Below are positions 16,775 through 22,561 of a stretch of DNA of 22,561 nt, piece by piece. Position 1 is the first letter of the stretch; the number at the start of each line of letters is the position of its first letter. Location of the stretch: contig CAMYAU010000010.1 of the NCBI GenBank assembly GCA_947253735.1, positions 1 to 22,561 of the forward strand, in the 5' to 3' direction. The notes beneath the pieces were generated by a model, which was given only the letters and a program-made list of their open reading frames with translations, ran no database searches and was not told the DNA's origin. The position numbers and the translations under genes were made by a program. Source of the DNA: an uncultured Varibaculum sp. Its GTDB lineage: Bacteria > Actinomycetota > Actinomycetes > Actinomycetales > Actinomycetaceae.

Positions 16775-16972
16775 TTAAAGCTGGCCGAATAGTTTCGTGT
16801 CGTATCCTTGAGGGCTACTTCCTACCGTGGTGCCGGTTAGGTCCAGAGTCTGGGAAATCCAGGGAAATAACCACCAGAAGCTAGCCATAATGATTAGGGC
16901 GATTATCAGTACTACCTGCAGGAATTTCACCCATTTGGGGCCGGGGAGTAAATCCCAGATTAGCCCGCACAT
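16775..16972 (-). CDS. Small single-pass membrane protein coupled to the sortase
   Basis: This 65-residue protein starts MCGLIWDLLPGPKWVKFLQ, has one membrane helix at about 18-40 ending FPWI, and ends with a 25-residue polar tail. The short N-terminus would face the cytoplasm. The ATG at 16970-16972 follows a strong GGAGG with 6-nt spacing, and the gene overlaps the sortase 3' end by 13 nt, so it is very likely translated and coupled. The LPGPxW start and FPWI end recall small unnamed membrane proteins I associate with this locus in other actinobacteria; that is recollection, not a search. Function is unknown. It might assist the sortase or the divisome. Confidence 0.75.
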   Translation of the reverse strand: MCGLIWDLLPGPKWVKFLQVVLIIALIIMASFWWLFPWISQTLDLTGTTVGSSPQGYDTKLFGQL

Positions 16973-17712
16973 GCGTTGCCTCCTTCTGCCAGTTCTTTAG
17001 GGATACCGGTGTTTCGAGGTACCCAATGGTCGAAGTTTAGATGCACGATATAACGTTCCCAATTGCCGTATTCCGGGTTGCAGGTCGTCATAGTCATTAG
17101 TCGTTCGGTGGGTTGCACTCCCGGTTTTTCTGGCACTGGCAAAATCACGTTTGACTGCGTAGGTGACACAATCTTATGGTCTCTGACCTTGTAAATGAGC
17201 CATTCATTCGCGGTCTCCATCACCACCGTATCTCCCGGTTTTAGCACGTCGATACGGCGGAAGTTTGAGCCAAACGAACGCCGGTGAGCAGCTACCGAGA
17301 AATTTCCAATTTGGCCCGGCAGCGCGGTCGTTTCATAGTGTCCGGCAGCCCCGGTATTCAAAATGGTTTGGGTGGTTCCCTCTTTCACCGGAACCACCAT
17401 GTAGTTCCATTTAGGAACGTGCAGTGCCCCTAAGGTTTCATTCTCTTGTTTGATCCCGATACTGGGGGGAGGGCTGGTACGTTCATCCTGAGAAATACGA
17501 TTGGGGCAGGATTTATTTTCGTGCTGGAAGGCGGATAAGGCTTGCTGGTTATAGCTGGCTACCTGCCAGTCAGTAACGAAAACGTCCCAAAACGCGAATA
17601 ATCCAAACAGTAGACCGACGAGTATTAAAAGCTCCCCGAAAGCCGCGATGGGGTCAAAGCGATGACGACGTTTCTTGTTTGCTGCCGGCGCTTGTTTGGT
17701 TTTCCTGCTCAT
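16960..17712 (-). CDS. Class E sortase (transpeptidase)
   Basis: This 250-residue cysteine transpeptidase joins secreted substrates to the cell wall. A basic N-terminus (MSRKTKQ to KKRRHR) precedes a membrane anchor at about 24-45. The sortase barrel spans about 92-228 and carries the catalytic His143 (VAAHRRSFG), Cys211 (MTTCNPEYG) and Arg220 (ERYIVH). The TTC-NP-Y arrangement and actinobacterial context fit class E, whose members favour LAXTG-type signals. No substrate with a sorting signal is seen in this window, so it is presumably the general housekeeping enzyme. The ATG has GGAAG upstream. It shares an upstream regulatory region with crgA and is followed by an overlapping small membrane protein gene. 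Confidence 0.9.
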   Translation of the reverse strand: MSRKTKQAPAANKKRRHRFDPIAAFGELLILVGLLFGLFAFWDVFVTDWQVASYNQQALSAFQHENKSCPNRISQDERTSPPPSIGIKQENETLGALHVPKWNYMVVPVKEGTTQTILNTGAAGHYETTALPGQIGNFSVAAHRRSFGSNFRRIDVLKPGDTVVMETANEWLIYKVRDHKIVSPTQSNVILPVPEKPGVQPTERLMTMTTCNPEYGNWERYIVHLNFDHWVPRNTGIPKELAEGGNACAG

Positions 17713-17778
17713 ATTCTTCCGAGTTTCATGACTGTTAGGGTCGGGACTTGTTCCCTCTTTTTATCCTAGACTCAATTT

Positions 17779-17792
17779 ACCGGAAAACCGGT
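17779..17792. promoter_or_regulatory. Palindrome in the sortase/crgA divergent region
   Basis: ACCGG-AAAA-CCGGT is a perfect inverted repeat 67 bp upstream of the sortase start and 75 bp upstream of crgA. There is no T-tract next to it, so it is more likely an operator than a terminator. Confidence 0.35.
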
Positions 17793-17813
17793 CTAACTAG
17801 GTCTGCAGCGCCA

Positions 17814-17845
17814 TTGACATTAGAATGAAACTAACTAGTTAGAAT
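17814..17845 (+). promoter_or_regulatory. Candidate crgA promoter with embedded 12-bp palindrome
   Basis: TTGACA at 17814-17819 is a perfect -35. TAGAAT at 17840-17845 is a possible -10, but the spacer is 20 nt, longer than usual; another TAGAAT lies at 17821-17826. Between them CTAACTAGTTAG (17831-17842) is a perfect palindrome, and its left 8 bp (CTAACTAG) also occur at 17793-17800. Confidence 0.4.
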
Positions 17846-17866
17846 CCTACTTTTGGAGGTCGCCTC

Positions 17867-18136
17867 GTGCCGGAGTCTCGTAAACGCAAAAGCGCTAAAC
17901 CCCACCGCGAACAACAGCCAGAGGAGTTAAATAAGTCTTGGGCTGCTGATATGACGCCCTCTCCCCGCTGGTGGGCACCGCTTTCAGTGGCGTTAATGCT
18001 CCTAGGACTGGTGTTAGTGGTGATTTATTACATTACCGAAGGTGGCTACCCTATCCCTAACGCCGGTAACTGGAATCTCGGTTTGGGCCTGGGCGTTGCT
18101 TTCGGGGGCTTTTTAATGCTCCTGCGTTGGAAGTAG
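17867..18136 (+). CDS. crgA: CrgA, cell-division membrane protein
   Basis: This 89-residue protein has the CrgA layout. A basic cytoplasmic start (MPESRKRKSAKPHRE) is followed by PSPRWWAPLSVALMLLGLVLVVIYYITEG with the first helix at about 36-58. YPIPNAGNWNLGLGLGVAFGGFLMLLRWK then carries the second helix (about 69-86). CrgA recruits FtsI and RodA/PbpA to the septum in mycobacteria and inhibits Z-ring formation in Streptomyces. The start is GTG with TTTTGGAGG, spacing 7. It lies beside the pknB operon and divergent from the sortase, the usual actinobacterial arrangement. Confidence 0.96.
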   Translation: MPESRKRKSAKPHREQQPEELNKSWAADMTPSPRWWAPLSVALMLLGLVLVVIYYITEGGYPIPNAGNWNLGLGLGVAFGGFLMLLRWK

Positions 18137-18198
18137 TTAGTAGCCAGGTTCCGACACGGCGGATACTTTCTCCTTAGGTACATTTCTCGCCGGCTAAA

Positions 18199-18229
18199 CC
18201 GACTTAGGAATGGGATAAGTCGGATATTT
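18199..18229 (+). terminator. Possible crgA terminator
   Basis: CCGACTTA pairs with TAAGTCGG around a 9-nt loop and is followed by ATATTTC. It lies about 60 nt after the crgA stop. The T-run is poor, so this is tentative. Confidence 0.4.
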
Positions 18230-18423
18230 CGCTAGGGATTATCGTTCTACCAAGGATCAGAGAGCCCCTGGGAAAATCCTGACCCATTTAAAAAATTCAC
18301 CTGATACGGGCATGCGGGCATTGGTCCGCTATCTGAGTATGGGCATTAGCCCCTGAGTATTAGCCCTCAGACCGCAAACGAAGATTATCCTTTATCCCTA
18401 GCTCCAGGTTTAGGAATAAAGAC

Positions 18424-18466
18424 AAAATGGTTGGGAGCCGCAGATTTCACGGCTCCCAACCATTTT
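18424..18466 (-). terminator. Strong bidirectional hairpin, probable rpmG transcript terminator
   Basis: A perfect 17-bp stem, AAAATGGTTGGGAGCCG with its complement, encloses a 9-nt loop. It has A/T ends on both sides, so it could stop transcription from either strand. On the minus strand it ends ATTTTGTCTTTATT. It is about 145 nt beyond the rpmG stop, rather far for a simple rpmG terminator. Confidence 0.65.
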
Positions 18467-18552
18467 CTAATATCAAGCTTTTTCTTTCAGCGTCGAGGCT
18501 GAATATATTTATCTAACTGCTGTTTGCCAACGCTTCTGCTGATTAAGCGAAA

Positions 18553-18575
18553 CTGCAGATACCTTTCGTATGCAG
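18553..18575 (-). terminator. Weaker hairpin after rpmG
   Basis: CTGC and ATAC pair with GTAT and GCAG around a 5-nt loop, with a 2-nt bulge. On the minus strand TTTCGCTT follows. It could be the first rpmG terminator or a processing site. Confidence 0.3.
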
Positions 18576-18609
18576 TCGCCGGTCGCAGACACCGATAGCA
18601 GGCTCGAAC

Positions 18610-18780
18610 TTAGCGAGTTTCTTTATGCAAAGTGGATTTGCGGCAACGCGGGCAATACTTCATCAGTTCCAGACGATCCGGGTTGTTCCGACGGTTCTTC
18701 TTGGTGATGTAGTTACGTTCTTTGCACTCGCTGCACGCCAAGGTGATCTTAGGACGGACGTCGGACGACTTGCTGGCCAT
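18610..18780 (-). CDS. rpmG: 50S ribosomal protein L33, zinc-ribbon form
   Basis: This 56-residue ribosomal protein starts MASKSSDVRPKITLACSECK. The pairs Cys16/Cys19 (CSEC) and Cys43/Cys46 (CPRC) form a zinc ribbon, so this is the zinc-binding (C+) paralogue and not the zinc-free one used in zinc starvation. NYITKKNRRNNPDRLELMKYCPRCRKSTLHKET is the standard L33 core. The ATG follows AGAGG with 9-nt spacing. It is the last gene of a tRNA-Tyr, tRNA-Thr, tRNA-Met, rpmG cluster on this strand; a tRNA-rpmG neighbourhood is common in actinobacteria. Confidence 0.97.
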   Translation of the reverse strand: MASKSSDVRPKITLACSECKERNYITKKNRRNNPDRLELMKYCPRCRKSTLHKETR

Positions 18781-18803
18781 TCTTATTTACCTCTATGTCT
18801 CGG

Positions 18804-18846
18804 GCCGCCCGATCAGCGGCGTTTTCTATTTCAATCTAAATTGAAA
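18804..18846 (-). promoter_or_regulatory. Two hairpins between tRNA-Met and rpmG
   Basis: Immediately after the tRNA-Met 3' end, TTTCAAT/ATTGAAA pair around a 4-nt loop (18829-18846). A GCCGC/GCGGC stem with a 7-nt loop follows (18804-18820), just before the rpmG ribosome site. They may guide tRNA 3' processing or affect rpmG translation. No T-tract follows either one. Confidence 0.4.
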
Positions 18847-18848
18847 AG

Positions 18849-18922
18849 TAGCGAGGGCGGGGTTCGAACCCGCGACCTCACGATTATGAGTCGTGCGCTC
18901 TCACCAACTGAGCTACCCCGCC
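18849..18922 (-). tRNA. tRNA-Met (anticodon CAT, elongator type)
   Basis: It has acceptor GGCGGGG paired with CCTCGCT (two G-U pairs), anticodon stem CACGA/TCGTG with loop CTCATAA, and T-arm GCGGG-TTCGAAC-CCCGC. The paired first base and the lack of three G-C pairs at the anticodon stem mark an elongator, not an initiator. The discriminator is A and CCA is not encoded. Confidence 0.95.
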
Positions 18923-18951
18923 GCTTGAGGATCTGCGAAAACAAACCCTAG

Positions 18952-19024
18952 AGCCCCGACAGGGATTTGAACCCTGGACCTTCTCCTTACCATGGAGACG
19001 CTCTGCCTACTGAGCTATCGGGGC
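18952..19024 (-). tRNA. tRNA-Thr (anticodon GGT)
   Basis: Acceptor GCCCCGA pairs with TCGGGGC. Anticodon stem TCTCC/GGAGA holds loop ATGGTAA, giving GGT. The T-arm is CAGGG-TTCAAAT-CCCTG. The discriminator is T and CCA is not encoded. Confidence 0.95.
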
Positions 19025-19119
19025 AACAGTGAATAAACTTACTTGACTAAGCGATTAGCAAACCGCCCTGCCATCTAGCAGTCTTCCACTTTGCCACCAA
19101 GTCCGAAGACTTAGCAACG

Positions 19120-19201
19120 TGGCGGGTGAGGGATTCGAACCCCCGAAGGCTACGCCGGCTGATTTACAGTCAGATCCCTTTGGCCGCTTGGGTAACCCGC
19201 C
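19120..19201 (-). tRNA. tRNA-Tyr (anticodon GTA)
   Basis: Class II tRNA. Acceptor GGCGGGT pairs with ACCCGCC, the anticodon loop is CTGTAAA (GTA), the variable arm is long and the T-loop is TTCGAAT. The discriminator is A and CCA is not encoded. Just after its 3' end (19099-19112) the transcript can form AAGTC-TTCG-GACTT, a UUCG-capped hairpin without a T-tract, perhaps a processing signal. Confidence 0.95.
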
Positions 19202-19223
19202 CCGTGCGATCAGGCACCCCAAA

Positions 19224-19251
19224 AGACTATCAAACGGAGTTGGGCATACAA
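19224..19251 (-). promoter_or_regulatory. Candidate promoter for the tRNA-Tyr/Thr/Met-rpmG cluster
   Basis: On the minus strand TTGTAT (19246-19251) and TAGTCT (19224-19229) are 16 nt apart, and the -10 ends 22 nt before the mature tRNA-Tyr. It lies in the only gap upstream of the cluster. Confidence 0.45.
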
Positions 19252-19303
19252 AACCCTGCGAAGGAAAGTTACCGACTTCACCGAATTTTGTTTTTTTACG
19301 CGC

Positions 19304-21595
19304 CTAACTCCCTGGATTCGCTTCCGCTTTAGCGATCCTTCGCTCCCCGGCACTGAGGACCAGCATCGCATCCAGAGCAGGAAGGGTAAATAGCCCAGCA
19401 CAAACCAGGATCAAGGCTCCGGAATCATTAGTTAGGGCCGCCAACAAGGAGGTCAGCAGCACCCCCTGGGCAAAATGGGAGGCCCCCGGAATACGGCTCC
19501 AGGCAGTAAAACCTTCTCTAGATTTCGGCACGCAGTGAGGACGATCTTCAGTTTTTTTACGTTTGCGTTTGAAAATATAGAAAAGCCCCATCCCCACTCC
19601 CAGGATTAATAAAGCCGTGAAAATGATAGGGCCACCAAAAGTATTTATCATCGCTTCAGCTTTGCGCTTAACAATAATTGCACCGCCCCCATTTGCGACC
19701 TCGGCAAGAAAACGCCCGAAATGCGTGCGCGACGATGGGGTGGCTAGCTTGTCTACCACTACAAATATCGTGGATGCAAAGAATGCGGACACTACTAGAG
19801 AAACTACTTTACCCAGCCCCACTTTTCTACCTAGCACCCAATTCAAGGTGATCCCCACCCCCAGAACCATCGCCAGCGGACCACCTACATCGGCTCCTAG
19901 CCAAGGGAAGCCGTCTAGGATTACAGCTGCCGCAAGTAACCCAAAACCGTAGGTAAAGTAACGACGGCGCCGCGCGGGAAACCGTGCGATTAAGGGGGCT
20001 AAAACCAAGCATTCTAGGGCCAACACCGCGGAGAATAGGAAAGAATATTTATTGTTGTTGAGGCCGTAAAAACGGGTAGCGGCAGTGGCGGCAGAAGAAA
20101 ACATGGCAGAGATTTGATCTGGAGAACCGGTTAACAGGCTGATAATTAACCAGAAAATCACCAGCATCGCAGCTACCAGTACCGGTGCTGAAAAGCGCAG
20201 GTATGGCCAGCGCCGAGAAATAACCTTAGCTGTAGCTATACAAAATGCCGCTAACACTAGGGCCATCGCGACTAGTAATAACAAGAACTGCACGGTAAGA
20301 AGCGGGACTGACATTTTTAGAGCGTTAGCAGTGAAATTACCCCCGGTGCCTCCCAAAGCTCCAGCTGGAATATTTGAAGCTAGAAAACTGGCTGGCCCTA
20401 ACAAAGTGGCACTTAGACACATACCTGCGATTAGGGTACGCCCCCGACGTGAAAACCGGAGGCTGTCTTGCCGCGATAGGAATAGCAAAAGCCCCACAGC
20501 CACCAGCAAGATAATCCCGGTTAACACAATAAACCGCGCCTGCAGGATACTTGCCTGATCGGAGCGCAGAGACTGATTCCTAAGCCAGTCAAGATTTTTC
20601 GCCATCCCATAGTTACGATCGACGCTAAAGGTTCCGCCTACCAAATAATCAGGGCCGCTAGCACCGGTTGCTGCGAGAATTCGGCTGGTGAAATCAACGG
20701 TGGAGACCAGCCCTAGCTGACGGGTAGAGGAAGAACGAATGATCCCTTCTTTTGCTCCGAGTCCGCGAGTAAATGCCATTCCTAAGTGAGGGGTGGCGGA
20801 ATGATCGGCAACGTCCAAGCCAAAAACAATATCGGAGTCTCGCGCTGCTTTCAGGGCAGCAGTAAGAGAGGCTAAAAGCTGTTTACTGCGGGGTTTATTC
20901 GTCCTGTCTGCCCCCGGTAAACCATCTGCGGGAGTGGCGTTTAAGGAAGTAGGAGAAACTTTGATAGCGACATTCGGGCTTATCGAGCCCACATCTACGA
21001 TAACCACCTCTACATCTTGCAAAATTGCTTTAACCTGCAAAGTTAAGGCAGAGGTGGTCGCTCTAGGTTGATAGTTCAACACTTTCCCAGAGGCGTCCAT
21101 GGCGGCAACCCCGGCTCCCGCGCCGATAGCCGCTACCTTATTACCCCTATCAGCCAAACTTTCCCCTAAAGTACCGGGAAGAGCTTGTTCATTTTGCTGG
21201 GCAGCGTCCTGCCGCCATTCTTTGAGATAGGAAGCAGGAAAAGCGCCGTCTACAGGGGAGGGAATCTCCGGACAATGCCCGTTAGCGCGAGCCTTAGTAG
21301 GAGTTACCCGCATCCCTGTCGATAAAGTGATATAGCCGTCTAAAGGACAGGTAGTTTTTGCGGCGTTGTGGCGAGTTAAGTTAGCTACACTCGCCACCCC
21401 GAGGGTGTCTAGGAATTCTTTACCCTCTTTTTCTTCTGGGTTAACATCCGACCAAGATAGACCGGACGTTACCAGTACCAGCACGCGGGAGTGCGCGCGC
21501 GCCTGAGCATGCAGAGGGAAAAGTAGCGCTAGCACTAAGGAAAAAACCAATAGGCCGATAGCGCGTCGCGACCTGCGAGAGCAGCGTTTGTTCAC
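19304..21595 (-). CDS. Secreted alkaline-phosphatase-like domain fused to a polytopic membrane region
   Basis: This is a 763-residue protein. A signal or anchor segment (about 12-32, ending HAQARA) leads into an exported domain (about 36-345). RVLVLVTSGLSW (37-48), the TTCPLDGYITLSTGMR stretch (81-96), VIVDVGS (198-204) and GLDVADHS (259-266) recall the alkaline phosphatase superfamily. About ten membrane segments follow from 355 to 750, with TNDSGALI near the end. Related actinobacterial membrane proteins of unknown role have, from memory, the same CPxDGxxTLS and NDSG motifs. The usual first metal-binding Asp is not apparent: SG replaces DG at 44-45, so catalysis is doubtful. The start is GTG with a TACACT box 6 nt upstream. 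GGGGGA touches the GTG, too close to act as a ribosome site. Function and substrate are unknown. Confidence 0.78.
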   Translation of the reverse strand: MNKRCSRRSRRAIGLLVFSLVLALLFPLHAQARAHSRVLVLVTSGLSWSDVNPEEKEGKEFLDTLGVASVANLTRHNAAKTTCPLDGYITLSTGMRVTPTKARANGHCPEIPSPVDGAFPASYLKEWRQDAAQQNEQALPGTLGESLADRGNKVAAIGAGAGVAAMDASGKVLNYQPRATTSALTLQVKAILQDVEVVIVDVGSISPNVAIKVSPTSLNATPADGLPGADRTNKPRSKQLLASLTAALKAARDSDIVFGLDVADHSATPHLGMAFTRGLGAKEGIIRSSSTRQLGLVSTVDFTSRILAATGASGPDYLVGGTFSVDRNYGMAKNLDWLRNQSLRSDQASILQARFIVLTGIILLVAVGLLLFLSRQDSLRFSRRGRTLIAGMCLSATLLGPASFLASNIPAGALGGTGGNFTANALKMSVPLLTVQFLLLLVAMALVLAAFCIATAKVISRRWPYLRFSAPVLVAAMLVIFWLIISLLTGSPDQISAMFSSAATAATRFYGLNNNKYSFLFSAVLALECLVLAPLIARFPARRRRYFTYGFGLLAAAVILDGFPWLGADVGGPLAMVLGVGITLNWVLGRKVGLGKVVSLVVSAFFASTIFVVVDKLATPSSRTHFGRFLAEVANGGGAIIVKRKAEAMINTFGGPIIFTALLILGVGMGLFYIFKRKRKKTEDRPHCVPKSREGFTAWSRIPGASHFAQGVLLTSLLAALTNDSGALILVCAGLFTLPALDAMLVLSAGERRIAKAEANPGS

Positions 21596-21601
21596 TCCCC
21601 C

Positions 21602-21607
21602 AGTGTA
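21602..21607 (-). promoter_or_regulatory. Candidate -10 box of a leaderless transcript
   Basis: On the minus strand TACACT ends 6 nt before the GTG start of the alkaline-phosphatase-like gene. It fits TANNNT leaderless spacing. No clear -35 is visible. Confidence 0.45.
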
Positions 21608-21735
21608 TCGGGGTTTTGTTCTAGTGGCCGCGAAAGCCTCTGCCTATCCGCGAAGATCTGCAAATCCCGCCACGAAGCAATAGCAAAAAACTAAGCAACG
21701 CAAAGAGATACCGAACACAAATTCCCCAAAATATT

Positions 21736-21764
21736 TTGCATAGTTATGCATGCTGTTGCATACT
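21736..21764 (+). promoter_or_regulatory. Candidate promoter of the binding-protein gene
   Basis: TTGCAT (21736-21741) and CATACT (21759-21764) are 17 nt apart. Transcription would start near 21771, followed by GGAG (21784-21787) and the ATG at 21793. It is fully overlapped by the ArgR-like boxes. Confidence 0.45.
21737..21762. promoter_or_regulatory. Two overlapping ArgR-like operator boxes
   Basis: TGCATA-GT-TATGCA (21737-21750) is a perfect palindrome with the same geometry as the E. coli ARG box (TGAAT-type half sites). It runs into a second site, ATGCATGC-TG-TTGCATA (21746-21762), close to the Streptomyces ARG-box form as I recall it. The sites cover the predicted promoter, so a repressor here would block transcription. 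No argR gene is in the window. Confidence 0.6.
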
Positions 21765-21792
21765 TTCTACATACCTAGTGATTGGAGATATT

Positions 21793-22561
21793 ATGAAAAG
21801 CAAACTAGCGGCCCTAGCAGCCATTTCCCTAACCTCGCTCAGCTTAGCTGCCTGCAGTGCCGGCAGCGGAACTACCGCCGACCCCGCAGACGATCCGGGT
21901 GAAAAAGGCTTTGATGTATCAACTATTAAAGCCGATCCTGCTGTAGAAAAACTGGTGCCGGCAGACATCAAGAAGGCCGGAGTTCTCAAGAACGGCGCTT
22001 CAGTAGACTACGCCCCCGCCGAATACATGAAAGCCGATAACAAAACCCCCACCGGCTACGACGTAGACATGGTCAAAGCCATCGCCAAAGTTATGGGGCT
22101 AAAAGACGGCACCACCACTCATGGCGAGTTTGATTCTTTGATTCCCCAAATCGGAACCAAATATGACATCGGGGTTTCTGGTTTCAGCATCACCAAGGAA
22201 CGGGAAGCCGAAACCCAAATGGTTTCCTATGTAGAAGTGGGATTCTCTTACGGAGTAGCCAAGGGCAACCCCAAAAAGTTCGATCCCAAGAGCCCCTGCG
22301 GCAAGACCGTCGGAGTGCAGACCGGTAGCGCTCAGCAGGAAACCATCAAAGAGATTTCCAAACAGTGCGAAGCGGACGGAAAACCGGCAGTCAACGTAAA
22401 AGAGCACAAGATGCAGACCGAAATCGTCCCCAAGGTCACCGGAGGCCAGTATGACGCGGTGCTCGCCGACTCTCCAGTAGTGGGATACGCAGCCAAGATG
22501 AGCGGCGGAGAACTGGAAATCGTTGGGAATGCTTTTGAAACCGCCAAGCACGGAATCGTAG
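21793..22561 (+). CDS. Amino-acid ABC transporter substrate-binding lipoprotein (partial)
   Basis: The gene runs off the right edge after 256 codons with no stop. It starts with a lipoprotein signal peptide: MKSKLAALAAISL, then lipobox LAAC with Cys21 as the lipidation site. After a 40-residue linker the family 3 solute-binding domain follows: VDYAPAEYMKADN, PTGYDVDMVKAIAKVMGL, FDSLIPQI, YDIGVSGFSITKEREAETQMVSY and KTVGVQTGSAQQET. Family 3 proteins bind polar amino acids in periplasm-like space and feed an ABC importer, expected downstream. The ArgR-like operators suggest arginine or a related basic amino acid, an inference from regulation only. The ATG has GGAG with 5-nt spacing. Confidence 0.92.
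   Translation, partial: MKSKLAALAAISLTSLSLAACSAGSGTTADPADDPGEKGFDVSTIKADPAVEKLVPADIKKAGVLKNGASVDYAPAEYMKADNKTPTGYDVDMVKAIAKVMGLKDGTTTHGEFDSLIPQIGTKYDIGVSGFSITKEREAETQMVSYVEVGFSYGVAKGNPKKFDPKSPCGKTVGVQTGSAQQETIKEISKQCEADGKPAVNVKEHKMQTEIVPKVTGGQYDAVLADSPVVGYAAKMSGGELEIVGNAFETAKHGIV

Larger units (their letters stand above)
18137..18609. other. Gene-free, hairpin-rich gap between crgA and rpmG
   Basis: No open frame here has a ribosome site or recognisable product. The gap contains several inverted repeats: 18199-18223, TTTATCCCTA paired with TAGGAATAAA (about 18391-18420, one mismatch), a perfect 17-bp stem at 18424-18466, and a bulged stem at 18553-18575. It also holds a direct repeat, TGAGTAT at 18334-18340 and 18354-18360, each followed by TAGCCC. 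At least two of these should be the terminators of crgA and rpmG. The rest may be a small RNA or decayed sequence. Confidence 0.5.

Noticed and set aside
18311..18358. Mini-ORF of about 14 codons in the crgA-rpmG gap
   Set aside because: No ribosome site and no conservation evidence.
18625..18951. + strand open frame across rpmG and tRNA-Met
   Set aside because: It is antisense to rpmG and tRNA-Met, which are certain.
19119..19332. + strand open frames across tRNA-Tyr
   Set aside because: They are antisense to the tRNA, with typical tRNA-derived peptide sequence that is often mis-annotated.
22099..22551. 150-codon open frame on the minus strand at the right end
   Set aside because: It is the complement of the well-supported solute-binding protein gene.
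1..22561. CRISPR array, insertion sequence, prophage or defence island
   Set aside because: No spaced direct repeats, transposase, integrase or defence gene found; gene order is core actinobacterial.

Overview
The window looks like a chromosomal stretch from an actinobacterium of moderate GC, close to half by eye (not computed). The best guess is an Actinomycetaceae-type organism such as Varibaculum or Mobiluncus. This rests on gene content: the ordered block fhaA-fhaB-pstP-rodA-pbpA-pknA-pknB, CrgA, a class E sortase, a LytR_C-domain membrane protein, GTG and TTG starts, and several TANNNT boxes placed 6-7 nt before start codons as in leaderless transcripts. No IS element, phage gene, CRISPR array or restriction-modification gene is visible. 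I see core chromosome, not an island.

Layout. 1-289: possibly the tail of an unidentified + strand gene. 290-4065 (-): a translationally coupled CydDC-like heterodimeric ABC exporter with no cydAB beside it. 4172-4834 (+): membrane-anchored LytR_C protein. 4859-6301 (-): uracil permease. 6460-6954 (+): hotdog thioesterase. 7126-7214 (-): tRNA-Leu(CAG) with a terminator. 7570-16750 (+): a seven-gene operon for phosphorylation-controlled growth and division. 16775-17712 (-): class E sortase overlapping a small membrane protein. 17867-18136 (+): crgA. 18137-18609: no gene, but a run of hairpins. 18610-19201 (-): tRNA-Tyr, tRNA-Thr, tRNA-Met and rpmG (L33, zinc-ribbon type). 19304-21595 (-): large secreted and membrane protein of alkaline-phosphatase-superfamily type. 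21793 to the right edge (+): amino-acid-binding lipoprotein behind what look like two overlapping ArgR boxes.

How the genes fit together. PknA and PknB are Ser/Thr kinases; PknB has three PASTA domains that would sense peptidoglycan fragments or lipid II. PstP reverses their phosphorylation. FhaA and FhaB read phosphothreonine. RodA and PbpA are the glycosyltransferase and transpeptidase pair they control. CrgA, on the same strand just beyond the oppositely oriented sortase pair, is a divisome membrane protein. The sortase attaches proteins to the same cell wall.

I found no convincing new multi-gene system. The items most worth follow-up are the unnamed 65-residue membrane protein coupled to the sortase, the degenerate alkaline-phosphatase-like membrane protein, an exact four-copy hexapeptide repeat in the CydD-like linker, the ArgR-like operators, palindromes in two divergent promoter regions, three leaderless-type promoters, and the hairpin-rich gap after crgA.
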